Assembly: GCA_002633025.1 (NCBI GenBank)
Contig: NMRB01001081.1
Span: 83,223 to 147,222, forward strand
Source of the DNA: Notospermus geniculatus
Lineage: Eukaryota > Nemertea > Pilidiophora > Heteronemertea > Lineidae
Direction of reading: 5' to 3'
Length of the DNA: 64,000 nucleotides
Below, piece by piece: positions 36,272-44,843 of the stretch. Numbering within the stretch: position 1 is the first letter of the stretch; each line of letters opens with the position of its first letter. The notes under the pieces are model-generated. The model did not search any database. It saw only the letters and a list, made by a program, of their open reading frames with translations, and was not told the origin of the DNA. Position numbers and translations under genes: made by a program.

Positions 36272-37600
36272 CTCCTGAAGACCCGTCAGTGCGGAGATAT
36301 CGGACAGCCTTCACGCGAGAACAGATCGGGAGATTGGAGAAGGAATTCTACCGAGAAAATTACGTTTCCAGGCCGAGAAGGTGCGAATTGGCGGCTGCAC
36401 TCAACCTGCCAGAAAGTACCATCAAAGTAAGTTATCGTCTGGAAAAAATTGATTCCGACGAAAGTACGCAGAAAAATTCTGCACTGTTGGATTCTCATTT
36501 CAATGACGTCAGACCCAGTGATCGCAAATGTAAAAAAATAATCGCATCTCCGAAAAATAGGCTCCAGCGGGATTCGAACCCGCGATCTTCGGTTTACGAG
36601 ACCGACGCCTTACCACTTGGCCATAGAGCCGTTACAAAGGGATACGATAATCCAGCGCCCAGTTTCAAAAACATCTATTATGATAAGGAGGAAAAATATC
36701 TCCACCAAAAAATAAGGCTCCAGCGGGATTCGAACCCGCGATCTTCGGTTTACGAGACCGACGCCTTACCACTTGGCCATAGAGCCAGATGGAAGCGACG
36801 GCGACGCTCAGTCTGTTCAAGCGATACACTAGGATTTTCAATCTCCCATTGTGTCTGGTAGTTTGGTTGCGAGCCAGGCAAGATCTCGACCGTCCTTCTT
36901 CGACGATCACAAAATGGCGTCACGCATATATTATCCTGTTTGTTAACGCGCTCCTTGTCTTTTGCAGGTTTGGTTCCAGAACAGGCGAATGAAAGACAAG
37001 CGGCAGAGGATGGCAATGGCCTGGCCGTACGGACTTGCCGCCGCTGATCCCAACCTTTATGCCTACCTGATGAACGCAGCTGCGGCTGCAGGTTATCCTT
37101 ACCCAATCCAGGCTGCGGCTGCAGCCTCTCCCTTCAGCTATTACGCCAGTCTGGGTCTGCAAAGGGCTGCAGCGTCTTACAGTCCGTACAGCTTCCCCAG
37201 TCCACTCAGACCCCGGGCGGATCTCCTCCAAGGACCGAACCCCTTACTGCGGACACCTACAACACCAGATGGAACAAACCCACCCATAATTCCAAGCGCC
37301 GCGGCGCCATGTAACTTACACACACGTGACATTTTACCACATAGTCCGACGTTACTGCCACCTCATTCCTCAACTGTCACGTGTCCTACTACGTCAGAGG
37401 ATGGATGTAACTGCCACATGTATTTACCTCCTGGACTTCCTTCTATACCACCAACAACAACAACAACGCTACCTTCGTCACTCCCTACGTCACTTCCGGC
37501 GCCAGTTCCTGTCACCTCGGCGATAACATCGACAGTACCGCCAACGTCTACAGCACCGAGATTATTCCAACCCTACAAAACGGACTCTGATAGATCGTAA
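36272..37600 (+). CDS. Evx: Second copy of Evx exons 2 and 3, without exon 1
   Basis: Exons 36272-36426 and 36968-37600 repeat the two 3' coding exons of Evx with intact splice signals, frame and stop. Against the first copy I count 12 base differences in 788 coding bases. Eleven are silent; one changes Ser to Thr in the Pro/Thr-rich region (LLRTPS to LLRTPT). No exon 1 lies in the 260 bases between the repeats or within this unit. It could be spliced from the distant exon 1, be a partial non-functional duplicate, or be the alternative allele placed in tandem by the assembler. The reading frame also runs open upstream of exon 2, but there it starts with TTG and consists of sequence that is intronic in the first copy. 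Confidence 0.8.
36559..36630 (-). tRNA. tRNA-Thr (CGT), second repeat copy
   Basis: Counterpart of the gene at 28114, antisense in the intron between the second-copy Evx exons. All stems and the Pol III T-run are intact. Confidence 0.9.
36715..36786 (-). tRNA. tRNA-Thr (CGT), second repeat copy
   Basis: Counterpart of the gene at 28914, with an intact cloverleaf. The tRNA and exon remnant that separate these two genes in the first repeat copy are absent here. Confidence 0.9.
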
Positions 37601-38200
37601 TATATCAAGAATTAGATTATTTTCAAAGTTTTATTCTTTCAGTATATACGTGTACCATAAAGTCAGCTTTAGAAAGTCCTAAAGAGGCAGACGTCAATGT
37701 GTTCTACCGTGTCCGCCCAGTCCATGGCAGTGTAGGCACTTGCAATATGAGTAGGGTTGTAAATAGTCGGGTATACATGGTAAAGCGCCAACTGTACGAA
37801 AAAGATTTTGAATTTATTATGTTAATGGTGACGACAAGTCGTGACGTCATGGAAGATGTTGAATTTATTATGTTAATGACATTAAGGCAAGTCGTGACGT
37901 CATGGTATACTTTTCTGGTTCTAGTCCAGGCCTGATTCCTTATTATCGCATTTGCCATTTCAAGATTACTAGTAGTTAGAATACTTCTTTTAACATTCAT
38001 GCGCCAGTAACGTTCCTGTCCTTACCATAATGTCCGGATCAGAGCCGTCTATCAGTAGAGGTCATGATTATTCTTTAACAAAAGTCGAACACCACCGCAA
38101 GGTGGCGCTCTCCATGTTACTTTCGAATACCGTAATATGTTCTTTGGCTCGGATTACAAGGTTTATACAAAACGTAGTCTTTTGATTCGCCTTATACATT

Positions 38201-38287
38201 GAGTGATTTCAAAGTTGGTTTTAACACCGGTTTTACAATGCATTAAAGCATTGTAAAACCGGTATTAAAACCAACTTTGAAATCACC
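38201..38287. mobile_element. 87-bp palindromic insertion in the second copy
   Basis: GTGATTTCAAAGTTGGTTTT is mirrored almost perfectly around TTTTACAATGCATTAAAGCA. CATT stands on both sides, and the first copy has a single CATT at this site (about 30351). Confidence 0.85.
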
Positions 38288-38447
38288 CATTGTCTTCAGT
38301 TCGTCTTAATTGTAAAATTTCAGTCGAAAATGCTTGCTAAAAATGAGATGTACGTATCAGCCGAATTCATTATCACAACATTGTACAGTTTAGTGTAAAA
38401 TACATGTATAATATTCTATTAATATCACTTTCGTTTCTTCATTCATA

Positions 38448-38519
38448 TAAGGGACGTTTAGAAATCAAACGATAAACGTAAATTTTACGACAACGTTATT
38501 TTTCATACTACACATTAAC
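38448..38519. mobile_element. One arm of a family A element
   Basis: AAATCAAACGATAAACGTAA and TTACGACAACGTTATTTTTC match the left arm of 6971-7123. The right arm is missing. Confidence 0.7.
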
Positions 38520-38544
38520 CAGGTTTTATAGGATAGTACAGGTA

Positions 38545-38775
38545 AAGTCGTCTCCGCACGGAATTCGCAAATTTTCGACCGCAACCGGGGTCTTCCTCAG
38601 GCACTTTCTAGTAGCGATCTCTACTAGAAAGTGCCTGAGGAAGACCCCGGTTGGGGTCGAAAATTTGCGAAATTATGAGACGACTTTACTTGTAGTCCGA
38701 ATCTCGCAAATTTTCGACACCAACCGGGGTCTTCCTCAGCCCCAGGTACATGTACTTTCTAGTAGAGATCCCAGT
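38545..38775. repeat. GACCCC-hairpin modules in the second copy
   Basis: Two modules face each other around GCGATCTCTACTAG, and a third follows at about 38700-38770. The arrangement differs from the first copy at 30661-30935. Confidence 0.75.
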
Positions 38776-38992
38776 AGTGAATCTGCGGGGATCGGAGTTC
38801 CTCAGCGGACACGTTTTCAGTTTCTAAAACAGCCTAGTGCTTACTTATCGATTCTGACGAGGTTTCCTTTCATCATAGATTATTATACCAGATGTGACAA
38901 ACCAGGCTTGACCCAAATCAATAATGCCCGAGACATGAAAGCGCTTTCTGTCGTAGGCCTATTGCCAAGACAAAGAGTCGTCACTGTCGTGC

Positions 38993-39064
38993 GGCTCCAT
39001 GGCCAAGTGGTAAGGCGTCGGTCTCGTAAACCGAAGATCGCGGGTTCGAACCCCGCTGGGGCCT
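38993..39064 (+). tRNA. tRNA-Thr (CGT), second repeat copy
   Basis: Counterpart of the gene at 31150, with an intact acceptor, CGT anticodon loop and T arm, followed by a T-run. Confidence 0.88.
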
Positions 39065-39130
39065 GTTTTTTGTGAGGAGAAGTTTTTTCCTCATCAGAAT
39101 GGAGAGATATTTTTTTTGAATGCGCGCGAT

Positions 39131-39202
39131 GGCTCTATGGCCAAGTGGTAAGGCGTCGGTCTCGTAAACCGAAGATCGCCGGTTCGAACCCCCCTGGGGC
39201 CT
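39131..39202 (+). tRNA. tRNA-Thr (CGT), T stem weakened
   Basis: Counterpart of the degraded copy at 31287, but the D arm and anticodon arm are normal here. The T stem is damaged (GCCGGTTCGAACCCCCC leaves mismatches). It may be functional or a recent pseudogene. Confidence 0.6.
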
Positions 39203-39265
39203 ATTTTTTGGGAGGAGAAGTTTTTTCCTCATCAAAATGGAAAGATTTTTTTGAGAGTGCGCGGT

Positions 39266-39338
39266 GGCTCCATGGCCAAGTGGTAAGGCGTCGGTCTGCG
39301 TAAACCGAAGATCGCGGGTTCGATCCCCGTTGGGGCCT
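39266..39338 (+). tRNA. tRNA-Thr-like with eight-base anticodon loop
   Basis: Counterpart of the gene at 31422 with one inserted G, giving CTGCGTAA between otherwise normal anticodon stems, and an acceptor change (GTTGGGGCC). The expanded loop makes a normal CGT tRNA doubtful, so it may be a pseudogene. Confidence 0.6.
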
Positions 39339-39530
39339 ATTTTTTTCCTCATCAGAATGGAGAGATGTTTTTGAAATGCGTGATGCGTCTTCCAGTGCCG
39401 ATTGTAATGTCATGAACAAATTTCATTATTTGTTTTTTTTTGTATCTGATACAAAAGATGTCCGCTACTTGCCACTAAAACGTGTTTTCGTGTTGCCTGC
39501 AACTTTGCATTTTGTCTCGCCGGTGGAGGA

Positions 39531-39657
39531 CTGGACTGCAGGGCCGACCGCACAGAAAGTCCGATAGTGCTACCGGCGCCTATCGGCAGTTAGTTATAAC
39601 GCCGATAGGCACCGAAAGCACTATCGGACTTTCTGTGCGGTCGGCCCAGCAATCCAG
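39531..39657. mobile_element. Foldback element, counterpart of 31682-31809
   Basis: Same position in the second repeat copy, with the same ends and central CCTATCGGCAGTTAGTTATAA. Confidence 0.85.
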
Positions 39658-40701
39658 GTGGACCCCGTTTGGTGTACTAGCAGGTTGGTCATGTTGAAGG
39701 CCGCTTGGGAATTTCAGAGTACAGTGTATTTGCGAAGTCTACTGGTTGGAAAAAATGGAGGAACGGATCATCGTTTAGGGAGGTTTTCCGACTTTCTTCA
39801 TCAGTTCCGAATGGAGTTGGATAAACTACAGACCGTCTTTTGCACCAGAGCACTTACGACTGCTAAGTCTTAGTTCGTGTCCCTCACTGGGACACAATTT
39901 ACAACATCACCGGTGTTGATGTGAGTTTGTTCAGTGGCTGAGGGACATGATGGCCTTCTCATTCTCCATTAAACCATTTCGTTTTCGATTCCAATGGCTT
40001 TCATCTTCCCCCATGATGGCGGATGATACAGTCTCCAGGCGGCCCCTAGTGTCTCCTCCATTAGCGGCCATCCATTATGGGTGGAGCGTTAATTGACGAC
40101 GCGTTAGGAATGTGGAGGTCTTAATGTACCCGGATGCTGTTGAAAGTGGCTGGGGATGCTGAAGAAGAGACGTAATGCCACATCATAACCAGATGCATAA
40201 AGTGACGTTAGTGATCGCTGTAGCAGGCAAAAAACATATACGTATCAGCAACTGTGGTAACCTCGCCCCATCACCGAATCTTGCACGGGATTCAACGTGT
40301 GATGCTCTCATTATGCTCCTGGGGCGAGGTTTCACCTTGGAGATTCATAAGGGATGCTGATGCATCTGAAAATGAGATGTCTTTTCCTTCAAATTGGACC
40401 TAAGATTCCGTACGGCGGTGACATCAAAGGACGAACAATCAAGGAGGTCGTAATTGCAGCATAAGGGAAATTGCTGTTGTGGCCAAGGAACAATGCACGG
40501 ACCTTACACATCAAAGAAAACAGGAACTAACCGCCGTAAAGATTGGGTGAAGTTAGGCCACAGTATTTCAGATGTGACATAAACCGGTCATAAAATCTCC
40601 ACATCTTTTTTATATTCAACGATTCTATGAGGAAAGAACCGAAGTGAACAAACAGAAAGAAAAATAAGTTAAACTCGTTCGATTGTTTGATTGGCTTCAA
40701 A

Positions 40702-41371
40702 CAGACTGGGCCGTCACGCGGTACCGTGATTCGCGCTTTACCGTGACTTTCGTGGTGAAAAGAGGAAGTGGATCGAATGTGGCGCAACCGCACAACTGCT
40801 CGCCGAGCATGGTGGGAATGGTGGTCGCGCTGCAGCGTGATATCACGGGGCAGTTGAAGTCAACGTTTTACAATGGTTTACTTGTGAAGATTACAACAAC
40901 AATCGCGGCTAACCGAGGCCACCCGAAGATAAGAGACTTTAGCACGTCTAATTTCAAAAAAGCGTCAATCGTTTAAAAAAAGCGTCATTTTGAAATGACC
41001 TGTCCAAATGCAATCTCTATCATCTTATCTACATACCAGAACTGAATTTCTGGCTTTGCACGCGTTTATGGCGCCGAAAATGGCATATAATGCAGGTAGG
41101 TATGGCAGGCCTGCCATTACGGCTGTCGAGGTAAATTTCGGTCGAAAATTGCCTGTAAAATCTTTAAACGTGAGTATGACACAGTGAATTCTTGCTTGTT
41201 TATTGACAAAAATTGTATAAGTTTACGGTGAGAAGTTTCCGTCCCCTCCCCGCAGGATTGTAGGTGTTTTATGCCAAAACAAATATTGTATTTAGTACAA
41301 TCATTGCGCGGTTTGGCGCGACAAAGTCACGTGCACGTTTTCATCACGGTATCGCGTGACGGCCCAGTCTG
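40702..41371. mobile_element. 670-bp terminal-inverted-repeat element only in the second copy
   Basis: The ends are CAGACTGGGCCGTCACGCGG and the complement, with one mismatch over about 28 bp. The flanks read TCAAA on both sides (or CAA if the terminal A/T belongs to the element). The first copy has the unoccupied site TTTGCTTCAAAGTCTCACC near 32846. No transposase frame was recognised inside. Confidence 0.88.
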
Positions 41372-43061
41372 TCAAAGTCTCACCGCGAACTTGTGAAGGA
41401 ATTTCAGGAAATTGTTTTCAGTGGTTTTTATTGTCAGGGCATAAACACGTTATTATGACAGCGAAGGGGCGTTCCGGTCTCATTGAGGGGCGCATTTGTT
41501 GTGGGGTCGTAAGAAGGATCATTAATTTTTTGGATTTTTACCAGTAATCATGGATTGGCTTGCCGTATTTAGAGGTGATTAAAAGTGTCATATAAATACG
41601 TCTGTGTTGCTGGGAGGTCGGAAAAGATGCTGAGAACACCGGAACGCCACATGCTTTCGGATCAGGCCTCTTGGTACCTTGGTTGCAATCGACGTCGTCT
41701 TCGGAGGTACTCGGCTACATTCGGACGGCCATCGTACACTACCTCGACCGTATACAAAGGAACCTTGGCGTAGTAGTAATCATCTTTCAAATCGAGATAT
41801 AATTCAGTGATTCGCCGCAAGTGAGTGAATCATCTGTGACCATCTTCCACACTTGATATAGTGCAGACCAATGCTGATACTTTTTCGCGTATTATGGGTT
41901 CTTTGCACATTATATCGGTAGGATAATTTTATTTATTTAGATTTGAAGTTTTTAAGTGGATTTAGGCAAATTTTTACTGGTGTTAAGTAGCAAATCAAAT
42001 CAAAACATCAAACCGCCCGGATGTAAACAAACGCACGTGGATTAGGAAGTAGGCCTAGTTCACGGAGCAATATGGCGCTGTCCGATATCAGAGTTACGAT
42101 GCGCGTGCAAATCGTTCTCTGACGTTCAGATTGACCTTGATTGCTGATGGATCTCATTCCAGGTCTCATCTCACGAGTTCTCTCGATACTTCACCATGAA
42201 TCGTCCGGGATTGCTCCGTATGGTTCCATTTTCCATTTGTTCCAATCGCTGCGCCCCGATGAATATTCTAAATGAGGACGTGAATCCATGACGAATGACT
42301 GACATCCTAATTAAAACTATTAAAACCCCGTTCTAAAACTATTCAAGTCTCATTTGGTCATTTTACTCCGCGCATTATAACCGAATGATTGCGCCTTGGT
42401 CGATGTCCCAATCCTCTCCCTCATCCAGGAATTCCAAATGTTGACACACAATTTTGTTAGTCATTTTATTCATTTTTAATGCCTCTTTTTTATTCTGATT
42501 GTTGTGGTTGAAATTAAGAGCCGACATGATGCCGTCGTCATGGTTACATTGTCACAACAGAGAAAGCAATTTAGATGCAATAATATTGTCATGAAAGCTG
42601 TCAGGGATTAAAAATGCAACTCATTACATCTATGGAAATTATTTTTCAAACCCGATGATAAGTTGGAATTATATTGAAATCAGACAGCAGCACAATCGCC
42701 ACGAATGTGTTCGACAGATTTTCCTTCTCCGTTGACTCGGGTTTAGTGTTGTGTGAGCGCTGGTGGGTGTGTTTCAAAAAGTGTTCCGTCCGACACCAGA
42801 AAATTTTCACCATTCTTTTGTCTACTGGTGAAAGGCTGTTTCTTGAAACTGTACAATATTCATGTCAGATCTAGGTATCATGGAACTCTAAATTATGGCA
42901 CTGAAAACTAATTGATCTATTAACCCTTTAAAGTCTGACAGCAGAAAGTAGTTTTGGTGTCGGACGGAACGATAGATTTTGCTGGTAAGCTCAATATTTT
43001 TTGATACCCTCCTTCAAATGAGTGTACACTATACATCCCAGATGGAGAAACTAATAGTTAA

Positions 43062-43271
43062 AGCACCACGGTATTGCCACTTTCTGTCGACAGCCGGCGC
43101 CACCGTACCCGTTCTCCAATACTGTAGTTAAGCCTTTCGCCCCAGTGTTGGAGAATGTATGATTACACTACAATGCACATAGTAGCATGCGTAGTTTACC
43201 AAGTCGTCAATAGAGGTCTCCCTTAACGCGGGTAGGTGTAACGCAGGATTGGGAAGCAATACTGTGGTCCT
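43062..43271. mobile_element. 210-bp TTAA-flanked element only in the second copy
   Basis: TTAA flanks AGCACCACGGTATTGCC at the left and GCAATACTGTGGTCCT at the right. The first copy has one TTAA at this site (about 34819). The exact TTAA duplication is typical of piggyBac-group insertion. Confidence 0.88.
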
Positions 43272-43921
43272 TTAAAGGTCTATATTATCAAATACCACAT
43301 TTGATTTTTGGAAAACCAACAAATATTTGTGATCATTTCAAAGTTAAATGTTACATTTTGCCCTATTTTCTGGGGTGACCAATTTTGAAACACACCCTGA
43401 TCTGCCTGATTCCATTTTCGGCACGGTGTTTGTCACATGTCCGGCAGCAGGGCCGCAGACCCCTACACGTGAGCCTCATTCCTTAACGACCCCTTCATGT
43501 TAAAACCATGACAATAATGAGATATCATGATAATCTATTGGGGTCGCTCGTGGCGATGTTTGGAGCCTTGTTTGTTCTTGTCACCGACGGATGACTGATC
43601 CATGCCTCCGCGGTACCTAAAGTTAGGCCATCGCGCGTCAAATGCGACCCTTTTTACGTCATGTAAAGCCATTAATGACAAATGGTGCCCTCCTGAGTTT
43701 TAGGGGCGTCTGATTTTGACAATAAAGTAACAATAGAATCATGATCTATTTCAATGACAGTCAGCACATCAGGACCTGGATTAGCTCCTTTTACAGTGCG
43801 GTGACGGCAGTCACAACACCAGCTGGAGAACTGTAGTCTTCCGGCTGGTTCAACCATGCGACGGTGGGGAGGTCGGGACATTTGACAGCCATTTCAAGGT
43901 CGGATCCAGGGGGCGTGGGGG

Positions 43922-43947
43922 NNNNNNNNNNNNNNNNNNNNNNNNNN
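43922..43947. other. Assembly gap (26 N)
   Basis: It lies within 20 bases of the right edge of the second 8.2-kb copy. Confidence 0.99.
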
Positions 43948-43965
43948 GCAGAGCAATGATTTTTT

Positions 43966-44843
43966 GGCAAGAAAAATTTTATCACTGAAAAGTTCGAACA
44001 TTTTGCTCTCAGATGCGAGGAAAATGCATAAACGCACTTAAATTGTCCATTTTTTCTGGGGGAGGACCCCCCGTTTGGGCTTTGCGCTCGCAGTGCTCAC
44101 CACCTCCGTCGAGCTACGCCCCCCTTTCTGTCAACCCTGGACCCGCCCTGCATTTGACGGAGCCTGATCGGGCCGTAGGGGCAGACTTTAGCCTAAAGTA
44201 TAGCTCAAGCTGAAGTTAGACTTCGGGCCGATTGCTCGGGTCGGACTTTAGCCTAAAGTATAGCTGAAGTTAGACTTTCTCTTTGCTTGAAGCATTGAGA
44301 AAAGTCGGACTTTAATGGAAGTCTGGCTGTCACTACACCCTATCAAACAGGAAGTCATTTTGTGTGACGCACGGGCTATTGTGGGGACATCTGGTGATGA
44401 ACGGCCGGTCACATTAAGTTGGCCGAACCGTCCGCAGGCCTGAGACGCGCTGATCATTTGGTGGCGCACAGAAACCCCTAAGACTCCATCAAACTTGGAA
44501 ATCTTCAGCCCAGTTCATTGACCGTTGGGATATGGGAGGTACGGACCTGGTTTCGCGACTCGTCGTCGGACTGTCTATTGTCTTCCCAAGACGTTTAGCT
44601 CTTCTAATTGCCAAACGGTGGCAGCAGCTTTTGCATCTGAACTCCGCGCAGGGTCGGCAACAACGTCGGCACTCCTGGAGTATGGCTTAGTGTACTGCAT
44701 TACTAAAAGGTGGCGACAGTGCACAGACCAGGAGGTGCTGCCATCTATCCATTGCTTTCCAAACAAATACTCCTGGGGACAAGGTCGATTGGAACTGCAG
44801 GAAGTGTAATTTTGTTGTCGAATCGCTCCGAATTTCTTCAAAA
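43966..44843 (+). other. CHMP5 upstream region
   Basis: Repeat-derived up to about 44340. The last 500 bases are single-copy in this window and should hold the promoter and 5' UTR. No TATA-like box is obvious. Confidence 0.4.
44176..44330. repeat. Second copy of the 1389-1520 family, rearranged
   Basis: It contains two copies of ACTTTAGCCTAAAGTATAG and the CTTGAAGCATTGAGAAA segment seen at 1452-1470. It lies upstream of CHMP5 exon 1. Confidence 0.6.

Larger units (their letters stand above)
35761..43965. repeat. 8.2-kb direct repeat, second copy
   Basis: This block matches 27308-35502. It carries its own insertions (38201-38287, 40702-41371, 43062-43271) and lacks the 33495-33822 element and one exon-tRNA subunit present in the first copy. 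Its right edge lies just beyond an N gap (43922-43947). Confidence 0.92.

Noticed and set aside
35986-36861. Long frame (291 codons) joining upstream sequence to the Evx homeodomain
   Set aside because: It starts with TTG, runs through the exon 2 acceptor, the donor and two antisense tRNA genes, and the counterpart frame in the first copy is broken. It is read-through of non-coding sequence, apart from exon 2 itself.
27308-43965. CRISPR-like or other bacterial arrays around the repeated tRNA segments
   Set aside because: Spacing is irregular, the repeats are tRNA genes, and the context is clearly an animal genome.
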